Assembly (NCBI GenBank): GCA_903887325.1
Contig: CAISPG010000078.1
Coordinates: forward strand, 1-64,000
Source: an uncultured Burkholderiales bacterium
GTDB lineage: Bacteria; Pseudomonadota; Gammaproteobacteria; Burkholderiales; Burkholderiaceae_C
DNA length: 64,000 bases
Direction: 5' to 3'
Shown here: one piece after another, positions 25,553-34,458 of the stretch
Position numbering within the stretch: the first letter of the stretch is position 1
Layout: the number at the start of each line of letters is the position of its first letter
Notes under the pieces: generated by a model
What the model was told of the DNA's origin: nothing
The model's input: the letters and a program-made list of their open reading frames with translations, nothing else
Databases searched by the model: none
Program-made: the position numbers and the translations under genes

Positions 25553-25912
25553 TCAGGGTGCAGGAGCTGCCAGCGCCGGGGCAGCGGTATCTGTCGGGGG
25601 CGTCTGGTTTCTGAGTTTTTTCTCGTAAGCCTGTAAACGTTTTTCCCGCTGCACCAAGTAAGCCTGGTATTCCTGCATCATTTGCTGCTTGTGCGCTTGC
25701 TTTTGTGTTTCTATGCGGGCATCCTGATAAAACTTCAATTTATCGTTGTAAATGGCTTGGGCCAGAAAAGCAGCAGCGCCTTTGTTGAGCAATTTCCAGA
25801 CGGACCAAGCTATGACCAATTGAAAAAACACCACTGACGCCAACATCAGCCACAGGCTTTCGGGACTGTTGGCGGTGTCTTTCAGGTATTTGCTGATGTC
25901 AGAAGCTTGCAT
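25553..25912 (-). CDS. Unrecognised single-pass membrane protein with long basic helix
   Basis: A 119-residue protein with one membrane segment near residues 20-42 (WLMLASVVFFQLVIAWSVWKLL), then a charged, probably coiled-coil helix (QKQAHKQQMMQEYQAYLVQREKRLQAYEKKL) and an alanine-proline tail. No family recognised. It is divergent from the glycerate kinase gene. Confidence 0.55.
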   Translation of the reverse strand: MQASDISKYLKDTANSPESLWLMLASVVFFQLVIAWSVWKLLNKGAAAFLAQAIYNDKLKFYQDARIETQKQAHKQQMMQEYQAYLVQREKRLQAYEKKLRNQTPPTDTAAPALAAPAP

Positions 25913-25991
25913 GATTGGCTTTCAAAAAGTATCGAAATAAGCATCGGCAGCAAACGCTTGAACTTGAGCCCATCCGTTATCCTTAACTTCT

Positions 25992-27311
25992 ATGGCTCCT
26001 CATCCTGACCCCCACCAACACCCGAAAGCGTTTTTACGCCATTTGTTTGATACTGCGGTCGCGCGCGCCCAGCCTTTGCTGAATATGCAGGGATTGCTGC
26101 CGCCACCGCCGCGCGGAAGAACCATTGTGCTTGGGGCGGGCAAGGCAGCGGGCGCCATGGCGCATGCCTTGGAACGCCTGTGGCCTGCTGATGTGCCCTT
26201 GGAAGGACTGGTGGTCACGCGTTACCACCACACCCCGCCGCGTCCACAGGGTTTGAGACAGCGCATAGAAGTGGTGGAAGCGTCCCACCCGGTGCCGGAT
26301 CAGGCCGGCATGGATGCTTCCGAGCGTTTATTGGCGCTGACCCGGGGCTTGAGCGACGAAGATCTGGTGATTTGCCTGATTTCCGGCGGCGGTTCTTCCC
26401 TTTTGACCATGCCGGCTGTGGGCCTGACGCTGGCCGACAAGCAGCGAATCAACCGCGAATTGCTGGCTTGCGGCGCGCCGATTGGAGAGATGAACACCGT
26501 GCGTAAACACCTCTCGCGCATCAAAGGCGGAAGATTGGCCGCCGCTTGTCACCCGGCGCAGGTGTTGACCTTGACCATCAGCGATGTTCCCGGCGATGAC
26601 CCTGCTGTGATTGCCAGCGGTCCGACCGTGCCGGATGAAACCACTTGCGCTCAGGCGCTGGCTTTGCTGGACAGGTACGGCATAGAGATTCCAGCGGCGG
26701 TTCGCGCAGCGCTGCAAGACGGTTCATTGGAAACGCCTAAACCGGGTGACGCGGTTTTCACAGGGCATCAGGTGAGGATGATGGCCACGCCCATGCAATC
26801 CCTGCAAGCAGCAGCAGCAGCTGCACGCGCCGCAGGCTTGAATGCATACATCTTGTCAGATGAAATCGAAGGCGAATCGCGTGAAGTTGCCAAAGTGCAC
26901 GCCGCGCTGGCCAGAGCCGCTGCGCGCGGACAAGGGCCGTTTCAAAAACCTTGCGTGATATTGAGCGGCGGTGAAACCACGGTCAATATACGGCCGCAGG
27001 TGCCAGGTTTTCTTAAGGGCAAGGGCGGTCGCGCAGGTGAGTTTTGTTTAGGCCTGGTTGTGGCTTTGCAGGGGCAAACCGCTGTGTGGGCGCTTGCCGC
27101 AGACACCGACGGCATAGACGGGGTTGAGGACAATGCCGGCGCTCAGGTGACCCCGGACAGTTTGCAGCGCTGTGAACAACTCGGTTTGAAACCCGCCGCA
27201 TTTGCTGACCGCAATGACAGCTACCGTTTGTTTGAAGCTTTGGGCGATCTGGTAGTTAGTGGCCCAACGCACACCAATGTGAATGACTTCCGGGCTTTGC
27301 TGGTGCTGTAG
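25992..27311 (+). CDS. Glycerate 2-kinase of the MOFRL/DUF4147 (TtuD) family
   Basis: Phosphorylates D-glycerate using ATP, normally to 2-phosphoglycerate. The 439 residues are the usual length. Motifs GAGKAAGAMAHALE, ISGGGSSLLTMP, GGRLAAACHPAQVLTLTISDVPGDDP, ILSGGETTV and AADTDGIDG are family hallmarks; the last two belong to the C-terminal MOFRL domain. In purine users this enzyme salvages glyoxylate, formed from allantoate via ureidoglycolate, after its conversion to glycerate. That fits the allantoate gene 1.3 kb away on the other strand. The other enzymes of that branch are not in the window. Confidence 0.92.
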   Translation: MAPHPDPHQHPKAFLRHLFDTAVARAQPLLNMQGLLPPPPRGRTIVLGAGKAAGAMAHALERLWPADVPLEGLVVTRYHHTPPRPQGLRQRIEVVEASHPVPDQAGMDASERLLALTRGLSDEDLVICLISGGGSSLLTMPAVGLTLADKQRINRELLACGAPIGEMNTVRKHLSRIKGGRLAAACHPAQVLTLTISDVPGDDPAVIASGPTVPDETTCAQALALLDRYGIEIPAAVRAALQDGSLETPKPGDAVFTGHQVRMMATPMQSLQAAAAAARAAGLNAYILSDEIEGESREVAKVHAALARAAARGQGPFQKPCVILSGGETTVNIRPQVPGFLKGKGGRAGEFCLGLVVALQGQTAVWALAADTDGIDGVEDNAGAQVTPDSLQRCEQLGLKPAAFADRNDSYRLFEALGDLVVSGPTHTNVNDFRALLVL

Positions 27312-27316
27312 TTTCA

Positions 27317-27733
27317 TTAGTTACGGGTATTCAATACTTTCACTTGCAAGCCCGGCATACCGGCAAAATCTTTGCCATTGAGTGTCAAAAGTACGTAGCT
27401 GTTTTCAATGGCTTGAGCGGCTATCCACAAATCGTTGTACCTGGGACGCGGTGATTTGCCGGCTTGTTTTAAAGAAGCGCACAGCAACCCGAAAGCGTCG
27501 GCGGTATGTTTTGAAATATCAAGCATCGGGCTGCTTTGAATCTGGCGTAAAAATGCGGCGCGGCGAGCGCGTTCTGCCGGATCTGCACAGGCATGAACGC
27601 CAAAGCTAAGTTCGCCCAAAGAGACGACCGAGGTCATGATAGTTGCATCCCCGGTGGCATCAATCAGTGTTTGTTTTGTTAGCTGTCCGGCTGCCATTGC
27701 GACCCAGATGCAACTGTCCCAAATCATTCCCAT
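27317..27733 (-). CDS. vapC: PIN-domain toxin, VapC family
   Basis: A 138-residue probable ribonuclease. The acidic PIN residues are visible: Asp6 (MIWDSCIW), Glu41 (SLGELSFG), Asp101 (YNDLWIAA) and the C-terminal LTLNGKDF. It overlaps the upstream antitoxin gene by ten bases, as expected for a coupled toxin-antitoxin pair. It is convergent with the glycerate kinase gene and leaves only five bases between the stops. Confidence 0.85.
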   Translation of the reverse strand: MGMIWDSCIWVAMAAGQLTKQTLIDATGDATIMTSVVSLGELSFGVHACADPAERARRAAFLRQIQSSPMLDISKHTADAFGLLCASLKQAGKSPRPRYNDLWIAAQAIENSYVLLTLNGKDFAGMPGLQVKVLNTRN

Positions 27734-27981
27734 GGGTTGGCCAAACTGTCGTCAAATCCCTGCTTGCTGTCATTCAGCCATTCATCGGCTTGTCCAGGAC
27801 TTAACAAGGGTAGCTTGATACCGGCCAGCACCTGCGAAGCAGTCATGCTGAGAAGCGGCGGGCTGAGCCGGGCGATCAAGGCGTTGTTGCGGGAAATACC
27901 CAGGGTCTGCCCGCGATTGGTCACTTTGTCGAGTATCACGCTCGTGTTGCGGGCCAGTTCTGTAGCGCTGATGGTTTCCAT
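27724..27981 (-). CDS. vapB: Phd/YefM-type antitoxin (VapB role)
   Basis: An 85-residue antitoxin from the ATG at 27981; the ORF track starts three codons earlier at a TTG. The N-terminus ISATELARNTSVILDKVTNRGQ is a Phd/YefM DNA-binding domain. The C-terminal half (about residues 50-85) is acidic and tryptophan-containing, the usual toxin-neutralising part. A perfect 16-base inverted repeat lies just upstream and is the likely autoregulatory operator. Confidence 0.82.
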   Translation of the reverse strand: METISATELARNTSVILDKVTNRGQTLGISRNNALIARLSPPLLSMTASQVLAGIKLPLLSPGQADEWLNDSKQGFDDSLANPWE

Positions 27982-27992
27982 ATTGTTCAAAG

Positions 27993-28008
27993 TATGTATT
28001 GATACATA
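27993..28008 (-). promoter_or_regulatory. Operator-like inverted repeat upstream of vapB
   Basis: TATGTAT-TG-ATACATA is a perfect 7+2+7 palindrome 12 bases upstream of the antitoxin ATG, in an AT-rich region that probably contains the promoter. This position is typical for binding by the antitoxin or the toxin-antitoxin complex. Confidence 0.6.
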
Positions 28009-28141
28009 TATTATGCATTTTTAACGCCGATAGTCAAGCCATAAGCTTGTGCTGCGGGGGAATGCGCCGATTGAACTTCTGCGCTTTATTCGGCAAGATG
28101 AGCCTCAATGCCGATGGGCAACAAACAAACAGGGCAAAAGC

Positions 28142-28984
28142 ATGACTAGTTTTTCCAGACCCGTGGTCATGACCGAGCGGCAGCGCCGTTTCAGGGAGAC
28201 TTACCGCGCCAACATCAGCCCGTTTTACAACGGCTTGCTGCACGTCGGCGTGATGTACGCTGTCGGCATCAGCCTGCTGGCATATTGCTTTGATCAGCTT
28301 GATGAAGCCACTTGGGCCTGGTTGATGGTGTTGCCGGTCGCAGTCGCAGGTAATTTCGGCGAATGGGCCATGCACAAATACGTGATGCACCGGCATATTG
28401 ATGTGTTTGCGCTGCGCGCCATTTACGACCGTCACACCCGCCAGCACCACCAGTATTTCACTGACACCGATTACACGATTGACAGTGTCAAAGAGTTTCG
28501 CATTGTGTTTTTTCCGTGGCGTGTGCTGACGGTGCTAGGCGTTGGCGGCGGGGCTGTGGCACTTATCTGCGCTTATATGTTCGGCGCGAATGCGGGCTAT
28601 ATCGCCTACATGACGGTGATCGGCCACTATGTGTTGTACGAGACTTTTCACTATTGCTGCCACATACAGGAAAACGCTTTTGTGCGGCACATGCCTTTCA
28701 TCAACACCATACGCCGGCACCACGCCGCCCATCACAATCTGGGCATCATGATGCATAAAAACATGAACCTGACGTTTCCGCTGGCGGATTGGCTCATGGG
28801 CACCAGCGATATCAAGCGTTCATTGATCGGTACGTTGTTCAACGGCTTTGACGAATCGCACATAGACCCGGCGCTCAAACCTTTGATAGAAAAATTTCGT
28901 GACGGTCAGGTGCAGCAAAACAGCGCAACCTTAGATGGGCCTTTGCTTAACGAGCAGGAAAGGGCGGCGCTGGGCGGTGCTTAA
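28142..28984 (+). CDS. Fatty acid hydroxylase / sterol desaturase superfamily protein
   Basis: Membrane di-iron enzyme, 280 residues from the ATG at 28142; the ORF-track start 31 codons earlier is probably spurious. The histidine boxes are complete: HKYVMHRH, HTRQHHQYF, HYCCHIQ and HHAAHHN. Hydrophobic helices flank them (GLLHVGVMYAVGISLLAYC, VLTVLGVGGGAVALICAYM). The substrate, a lipid or carotenoid-like molecule, cannot be told from sequence. Neighbours offer no clear hint. Confidence 0.82.
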   Translation: MTSFSRPVVMTERQRRFRETYRANISPFYNGLLHVGVMYAVGISLLAYCFDQLDEATWAWLMVLPVAVAGNFGEWAMHKYVMHRHIDVFALRAIYDRHTRQHHQYFTDTDYTIDSVKEFRIVFFPWRVLTVLGVGGGAVALICAYMFGANAGYIAYMTVIGHYVLYETFHYCCHIQENAFVRHMPFINTIRRHHAAHHNLGIMMHKNMNLTFPLADWLMGTSDIKRSLIGTLFNGFDESHIDPALKPLIEKFRDGQVQQNSATLDGPLLNEQERAALGGA

Positions 28985-29216
28985 TTAAGCTGAGTCAAGG
29001 TGGTCAGCACGCTCAAAGACAAAACCATCATGCCGCCGAGTTTGATGACCATGGCTTGTTACTCAGCCAGCGCCTGCTCTTGCAAGCCGGTGGTACATTG
29101 ATTGGCGAATGCCGCCGTTGACGGTGATTCGACTCAAGTTCAGGGAAAGTCATGCCAACCGCGCCAAGTTGTTTAAGAGCTATTGTTGAATGGGAACCAA
29201 GAGGCGTCACTTTTCC

Positions 29217-30734
29217 ATGAACACCGCTTTGCTTGAATTGCGCAACATCAGCAAGCGCTATCCCGCTGTGCTGGCCAATGACCGTGTTTCATTGCAGGTG
29301 TTGCCGGGTCAGATTCACGCCATCCTCGGCGAAAACGGCGCCGGCAAATCCACCTTGATGAAAATCATTTACGGCGCGGTGCAACCGGACCAGGGCGATA
29401 TCCGCTTTGACGGCAAGCAGGTTCACATCCGCAATCCGCAGCAAGCCAGGGCTTTGGGCATCAGCATGGTTTTCCAGCATTTCAGTTTGTTTGATACCTT
29501 GAGCGTGGCGCAGAACGTCTGGCTGGGTCTGGATAAATCGCTGTCGCTGGCTGAGGTCAGTCGCCGCATTCGAGACAAAGCTGCGGCCTATGGTCTTGAC
29601 TTGGAGCCGGACAGGCCGGTGCACACGCTCAGTGTCGGTGAAATGCAAAGAGTGGAAATCATTCGCGCCTTGCTCTGCGAACCCCGTTTGCTGATTCTGG
29701 ATGAGCCGACCTCGGTGCTGACGCCGCAAGCGGTCGACAAGCTGTTCGCCGTATTGCGCCAATTGGTCGCCGAGGGTTGCAGCATTTTGTACATCAGCCA
29801 TAAGCTGCATGAAATCCGCGCGCTGTGCACCCATTGCACTGTGCTGCGCGCAGGCAAAGTCACGGGTGAGTGCGATCCGCGCGCGCAAAGCAATGCGTCG
29901 CTGAGTCAAATGATGATTGGCAGCGAACCGCCTGCGCTGGTTCACAGTCAACGCTCGCCCGGACAACTGGTGCTGGATGTATGTCAACTCAGTCTGACTA
30001 GCCTTGACCCGTTTGGTACGCGTTTGTCAGTCGTCGAGTTGCAAGTTCACGCAGGTGAAATCGTCGGTATTGCCGGTGTCTCCGGCAACGGTCAACGTGA
30101 ATTGCTGTATGCCTTGAGTGGTGAAGACACACGCGCATCTTCGGACAGTATCCGTGTGAGCGGGCAGGCGGTGGGCAACCAGGGGCCTTTGCAGCGCAGG
30201 GCGCTGGGCTTGCATTTTGTGCCGGACGAGCGACTCGGGCGCGGTGCGGTGCCGACTTTAAGTCTGGCGCACAACCTGTTACTTACGCGCAGCGAAGCCG
30301 TTAGCGGTTCAGGTTGGATCAATATGTCTGCACTGTCAGCGCAGGCGCAAAACATCATTGCCAAATACCAGGTCAAAGCCGGCGGACCGCAGGCACTTGC
30401 TCAATCGCTGTCAGGCGGGAATTTGCAAAAATTCATCGTCGGACGGGAGATAGACGCCAACCCTAAACTGTTGATCGTTTCGCAACCCACTTGGGGAGTG
30501 GATGTGGGTGCGGCGGCGCAAATACGTGCTGCCTTGCTGAGCTTGCGTGACGCCGGTTGCGCGGTGCTGGTGGTCAGCGAAGAGTTGGACGAATTGTTCG
30601 AACTTTGTGACCGCATACACGTCATCGCGCAAGGCCGCTTATCGCCTTCTTTGTCACGCACGCAAGCGACGATTGAGAAAATCGGCAGCTGGATGAGCGG
30701 TTTGTGGTCAGACACTGAAACCCTGGTGAACTGA
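29217..30734 (+). CDS. BMP-type nucleoside ABC transporter, ATP-binding protein (two ABC domains)
   Basis: Fused double ATPase, 505 residues from the ATG at 29217. The first domain has Walker A GENGAGKSTLMK, signature LSVGEMQRVEI and Walker [14 protein letters not shown]. The second has the degenerate loop GVSGNGQRELLYAL and LSGGNLQKFIVGREI, as usual for this sugar/nucleoside group. Followed by two permeases and, after a 520-base gap, the lipoprotein receptor. Homologous systems import guanosine and other nucleosides. Start of a four-gene transport locus. Confidence 0.9.
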   Translation: MNTALLELRNISKRYPAVLANDRVSLQVLPGQIHAILGENGAGKSTLMKIIYGAVQPDQGDIRFDGKQVHIRNPQQARALGISMVFQHFSLFDTLSVAQNVWLGLDKSLSLAEVSRRIRDKAAAYGLDLEPDRPVHTLSVGEMQRVEIIRALLCEPRLLILDEPTSVLTPQAVDKLFAVLRQLVAEGCSILYISHKLHEIRALCTHCTVLRAGKVTGECDPRAQSNASLSQMMIGSEPPALVHSQRSPGQLVLDVCQLSLTSLDPFGTRLSVVELQVHAGEIVGIAGVSGNGQRELLYALSGEDTRASSDSIRVSGQAVGNQGPLQRRALGLHFVPDERLGRGAVPTLSLAHNLLLTRSEAVSGSGWINMSALSAQAQNIIAKYQVKAGGPQALAQSLSGGNLQKFIVGREIDANPKLLIVSQPTWGVDVGAAAQIRAALLSLRDAGCAVLVVSEELDELFELCDRIHVIAQGRLSPSLSRTQATIEKIGSWMSGLWSDTETLVN

Positions 30735-30735
30735 T

Positions 30736-31812
30736 ATGTGGAAACTGGAAGCCCGGCCTGAACCCTCTGCTTTCTGGCGCATTGCTTCGCCTCTGCTGGC
30801 GTTGGTGCTCACGGTTATTTTGGGTGTGCTGTTATTCCTGGCTTTGGGCAAAGATCCGGTCAAAGGCTTGCAGGTATTTTTTTGGGAACCGATTCGCAGT
30901 GCTTATGCCTTGGGCGAATTGGTGGTCAAGGCAACGCCCTTGTTGTTGATCGCATTGGGACTGGCGTTGTGCTTTCGCTCGAATGTTTGGAACATTGGCG
31001 CTGAAGGTCAGTACGTCATGGGCGCAGTCTTTGCCGCAGGTGTTGCGCTGTTGGCAGACAAAACAAGTAGCGGCTGGTTTTTCATACCTGTGCTGTTGGC
31101 CGGCGTGGTCGGCGGCATGTGCTGGGCGGCCATCACGGCTTGGTTGCGGGATCGTTTTCACGCCAATGAAATTTTGGTCAGTCTGATGCTGGTGTATGTC
31201 GCCATCATGGTGCTTGGTTTTCTGGTTTACGGCCCGTGGAAAGACCCTTTGGGCTATAACTTTCCGCAAAGTAAAACCTTTGAAGTAGCGACTCAGGTGC
31301 CGCGTTTGTTCAAGGGTTCGCGTGTCAATATCGGTGTGTTGCTTGCGCTGGCCGGAGTGGCTGGCATGTGGGTATTTTTGTTCCGCACGCGTGCCGGGTG
31401 GGCGCAGCAAATCGGCGGGCTTGCGCCGGCTGCTGCGCGCTATGCGGGCTTTTCTTCACGGCGAGCCATTTGGCTGGCGCTCTTGGTATCGGGCGCTTGC
31501 GCCGGTCTGGCAGGCGCTTTGGAAGTCGCCGGTCCCATCGGGCAACTCACGCCGTATGTGCCGGTGGGCTATGGGTTTGCCGCCATCATCGTGGCTTTTG
31601 TCGGCAGATTGCACCCGGTTGGCATGGTGTTTTCGGCTATTTTGATGAGCATGTTTTACATAGGCGGTGAATTGGCGCAATCCCGCCTCGGTTTGCCCAA
31701 GTCTCTTACCGGTGTGTTCCAAGGGCTGCTGTTGTTTTGCCTGTTGGCCTGTGATGTGTTGATGAATTACCGCTTGCGTGCGAAACCTTTACAAGCGTTG
31801 GAGGGCGCATGA
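30736..31812 (+). CDS. BMP-type nucleoside ABC transporter permease 1
   Basis: Inner-membrane permease of the BPD_transp_2 family, 358 residues with eight or more hydrophobic segments. NVWNIGAEGQYVMGAVFAAGVAL and YGFAAIIVAFVGRLHPVGMVFSAILMS are the family signatures. It begins one base after the ATPase stop and overlaps the second permease by four bases. Confidence 0.9.
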   Translation: MWKLEARPEPSAFWRIASPLLALVLTVILGVLLFLALGKDPVKGLQVFFWEPIRSAYALGELVVKATPLLLIALGLALCFRSNVWNIGAEGQYVMGAVFAAGVALLADKTSSGWFFIPVLLAGVVGGMCWAAITAWLRDRFHANEILVSLMLVYVAIMVLGFLVYGPWKDPLGYNFPQSKTFEVATQVPRLFKGSRVNIGVLLALAGVAGMWVFLFRTRAGWAQQIGGLAPAAARYAGFSSRRAIWLALLVSGACAGLAGALEVAGPIGQLTPYVPVGYGFAAIIVAFVGRLHPVGMVFSAILMSMFYIGGELAQSRLGLPKSLTGVFQGLLLFCLLACDVLMNYRLRAKPLQALEGA

Positions 31813-32732
31813 TGGAAACCTATGCTTTGCTGTTTGCCGCCACCTTGAGCGCCGGCACTGTATTGGCGATTGCATCACTGGGTTTGTTGATCAACGAAAA
31901 AGCAGGCATTGTCAATTTGGGTGCTGAGGGCATGATGTTGTGTGCCGCTATTGCGGCTTATGCAACCGTGGTGCACACTGGCAGCGATTTTTTGGGATTT
32001 GTCGCCGGCGCGGGCGTGGGCGCCTTGCTTGCATTGATTTTTGGTGCCTTAGTGATTGGACTGAACACCAATCAATACGCTACCGGCCTGGCGCTGAGTT
32101 TGTTCGGCGCAGGTTTTTCTGCTTTTGTAGGAACCGGCTATGTGCAAGCCAGTTTGCCTGAGCGCATCAGCTATGAAGTGCCTTATCTGACTGATCTGCC
32201 GGTGGTCGGTTTGGCCTTGTTCCGTCAGCACCCCATGGTGTACTTGGTCATTGGCTTTACCTTGGCATTGATTTGGTTTTTAGATAGCAGCCGGGCTGGT
32301 CTGGTGCTGCGTGCGGTCGGCGAGTCGCCGCAATCTGCGCATGCCTTGGGCTATCCGGTTCGCCGCATCAGGCTTGCTGCTGTGGTGTGTGGTGGTGCTT
32401 TGTGCGGCTTGGCCGGTGCATATATTTCTGTCATTTACACGCCGCTGTGGGTGGAGGGCATGATTGCGGGTAAGGGCTGGATTGCATTAGCGTTGACCAC
32501 ATTTGCCACCTGGCGGCCTGCACGCATTTTGCTCGGTGCGTATTTGTTTGGCGGCGTGACTATGTTGCAATTCCATTTGCAGGCTACTGGTTTAGAAGTA
32601 CCGAGTCAGTTTTTGAGCATGCTGCCGTATGTGGCCACCATCGTGGTGCTCGCGCTGATTTCGCGCAACCCGCAGTGGATACGGGTGAATATGCCGGCGT
32701 CTTTGGGTAAGCCGTTTTATCCGGGGGCTTGA
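31809..32732 (+). CDS. BMP-type nucleoside ABC transporter permease 2
   Basis: Second permease, 307 residues. GLLINEKAGIVNLGAEGMMLCAAIAAY and GYPVRRIRLAAVVCGGALCGLAGAY place it with YufQ/NupC-type subunits. The start ATG-ATG overlaps the previous stop, so translation is coupled. It ends in a terminator-like hairpin, after which the repeat-bearing gap begins. Confidence 0.9.
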   Translation: MMETYALLFAATLSAGTVLAIASLGLLINEKAGIVNLGAEGMMLCAAIAAYATVVHTGSDFLGFVAGAGVGALLALIFGALVIGLNTNQYATGLALSLFGAGFSAFVGTGYVQASLPERISYEVPYLTDLPVVGLALFRQHPMVYLVIGFTLALIWFLDSSRAGLVLRAVGESPQSAHALGYPVRRIRLAAVVCGGALCGLAGAYISVIYTPLWVEGMIAGKGWIALALTTFATWRPARILLGAYLFGGVTMLQFHLQATGLEVPSQFLSMLPYVATIVVLALISRNPQWIRVNMPASLGKPFYPGA

Positions 32733-32738
32733 GTTTAA

Positions 32739-32768
32739 GAAGCCATTCAGGGTGATTGGCTTTCTTAC
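32739..32768 (+). terminator. Probable terminator after the nucleoside permease genes
   Basis: AAGAAGCCA and TGGCTTTCTT pair around a TTCAGGGTGAT loop with one bulge and are followed by ACTTTTC. The stem is moderate and the T-tract imperfect. Confidence 0.45.
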
Positions 32769-32774
32769 TTTTCT

Positions 32775-32853
32775 ATGAAGACACGCTTTGGCCCACCATC
32801 CGAAAGTGTTGGCATTCCTGCTGTCATGGAGACACGCTTTGGCCGACCATCCG
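32775..32853. repeat. Two 28-base direct repeats 51 bases apart
   Basis: ATGAAGACACGCTTTGGCCC... at 32775 and ATGGAGACACGCTTTGGCCG... at 32826 differ at only two positions over 28 bases (both end ACCATCCG). The 51-base period is a multiple of three and the forward frame stays open (MKTRFGPPSE, METRFGRPSG) until a TGA near 32911, but no ribosome-binding site or family supports a gene. These may belong to a dispersed genomic repeat. Confidence 0.6.
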
Positions 32854-33053
32854 GTGCGATTTTTTTCTGCGCTTTCGCTCGAAAAAAACGCCCCCTCTGT
32901 CGGCCTCTGTGATGTTTTTGGTGTGAGCGCTGTTTCGGTTTTCATGAGGTTTTGGTATATCGAACCGCAGAAATGCGGTAGGAGAAGGTCACGAGCAGAT
33001 GACGACATGGTGGGCGGGCCGACGCGAACATTGGCGCGTAGCGGCAGTGAGCG

Positions 33054-33157
33054 GCGACCGAACCGGCATGGCGTGAGCACTTGACTTAGATGAAACATAT
33101 CAGCGACCGAACCAGCGTGGCGTGAGCACTTGACTTAGATGAAACATACAAGCGACC
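33054..33157. repeat. 49-base tandem repeat, two copies plus a partial third
   Basis: Units start GCGACCGAACC and run through GGCGTGAGCACTTGACTTAG to ATGAAACATA; copies begin at 33054 and 33103, and a third GCGACC begins at 33152. Together with the repeats at 32775-32853 they fill much of the 520-base gap between permease 2 and the BMP receptor. The rest of the gap (about 32854-33053) shows no convincing gene. Confidence 0.75.
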
Positions 33158-33252
33158 AACAAAAAACGAATTCACGGGAAAACCCTGAAATCAAGGCCAT
33201 AATCCGGTTTTTGCTTATTGACCAAATCTTGCGATATTTAAAAAGGATGGAT

Positions 33253-34398
33253 ATGACTGATTTTCAAAAGCGCACTTGGCTCCGTGCAGCCGCTCTTGGC
33301 GTAGTGGCTGCGGCTCTCATCGTTGGTTGCGGTAAAAAAGAAGAACCGAAACCTGCGCCTGTGGCTGAAGCTCCCAAGCCCGAGCCTTTGAAAATTGCAT
33401 TTGCCTACATTGGTCCCGTTGGCGATGGCGGTTGGACATTTGCCCATGACAACGCCCGCAAGGCCATCGAAGCTGAGTTTGGCGACAAAGTCAAAACCTC
33501 ATTTGTTGAAAGCGTGTCTGAATCTGCTGACGCAGAACGCAATTTCCGCGACATGGTGTCGCAAGGCAATAAGTTGATTTTCGGCACCACCTTCGGGTAC
33601 ATGGAACCCATGTTGAAAGTCGCTGCTGACAGCAAAGACGTTAAGTTCGAACATGCCACCGGTTACAAGCAGGCCGAGAACATGCGCACCTACGACAGCC
33701 GCACTTATGAAGGCGCATACATGGCCGGCGTGATCGCGGGCAAGATGACCAAGACTAACACGCTGGGCGTGGTGGCTTCCATCCCGATCCCGGAAGTGGT
33801 TCGCAACATCAACAGCTTCACGCTGGGTGCTCAATCGGTCAACCCCAAAATCAAAACCAAAGTGGTGTGGGTGAATGAATGGTTCAATCCACCGAAAGAA
33901 ACAGAAGCCGCCACATCGTTGATCAACAGCGGCGCAGACATCCTGTTTCAAAACACGGATTCAGCCGCTGTCCTGAAAACCGCAGAAGCCAAGGGCAAAC
34001 GCGCTTTCGGCTGGGACTCTGACATGACTGCCTACGGTCCCAAAGCCCACCTTGCATCTGCCGTCATCAACTGGGCGCCTTACTACATCAAGGCCACGCG
34101 TGAAGCCCTCGAAGGCAAATGGACCGGCGGCGCTGCAGTCTGGTGGGGCGTGAAAGAAGGCGCTATCGATATCGTTTCTATTGCCGAAGATGTGCCTGCT
34201 GAAACCAAAAGCAAAGTTGACGAAGTCAAAGCCGGCTTGAAAGACGGCAGCTTTGTGATTTGGAAAGGCCCGTTGCTGGACAACACCGGCAAAACACTGC
34301 TGAAGAAAGACGAAGTCGCTGACGACAAGTTCCTGGGCGGACTCAATATCTATGTCAAAGGCGTGGAAGGCAAAGTCCCCGGTAGCGACAAGAAATAA
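33253..34398 (+). CDS. BMP-family nucleoside-binding lipoprotein
   Basis: Substrate-binding component of the nucleoside transporter, 381 residues. The ATG at 33253 lies seven bases after AAAAGG, whereas the alternatives at 33139 and 33247 are badly placed. The signal WLRAAALGVVAAALIVGCGKK carries lipobox IVGC, followed by a proline-rich linker and the BMP domain (IAFAYIGPVGDGGWTFAHDNARKA, ILFQNTDSAAVLKTAEAKGKRAFGWDSDM). Probably anchored on the outer face of the inner membrane. A strong terminator follows. The gap to the permeases suggests its own promoter, within or after the repeats. Confidence 0.9.
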   Translation: MTDFQKRTWLRAAALGVVAAALIVGCGKKEEPKPAPVAEAPKPEPLKIAFAYIGPVGDGGWTFAHDNARKAIEAEFGDKVKTSFVESVSESADAERNFRDMVSQGNKLIFGTTFGYMEPMLKVAADSKDVKFEHATGYKQAENMRTYDSRTYEGAYMAGVIAGKMTKTNTLGVVASIPIPEVVRNINSFTLGAQSVNPKIKTKVVWVNEWFNPPKETEAATSLINSGADILFQNTDSAAVLKTAEAKGKRAFGWDSDMTAYGPKAHLASAVINWAPYYIKATREALEGKWTGGAAVWWGVKEGAIDIVSIAEDVPAETKSKVDEVKAGLKDGSFVIWKGPLLDNTGKTLLKKDEVADDKFLGGLNIYVKGVEGKVPGSDKK

Positions 34399-34417
34399 TT
34401 TGTTGACTGCTTCCGCC

Positions 34418-34445
34418 AAAAGGCTGCCTGCGGGCAGCCTTTTTT
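34418..34445 (+). terminator. Intrinsic terminator after the BMP receptor gene
   Basis: AAAAGGCTGCC-TGCG-GGCAGCCTTTTTT is a perfect stem with a T-tract. It separates the nucleoside transport genes from the sensor kinase that starts 14 bases later. Confidence 0.88.
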
Positions 34446-34458
34446 GAGACAGATAAGC

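Noticed and set aside
28985-29216. Remnant gene before the nucleoside ATPase
   Set aside because: The 60-residue minus-strand ORF has no recognisable similarity and the stretch shows no other signal.
32592-33098. 168-residue minus-strand ORF across the repeat gap
   Set aside because: Its repeated GWSAKACLH/GWWAKACLH segments simply reflect the DNA repeats, and it overlaps the end of permease 2.
32775-33157. CRISPR-like array
   Set aside because: Only two or three units of two different repeats, no regular spacers and no cas genes nearby.
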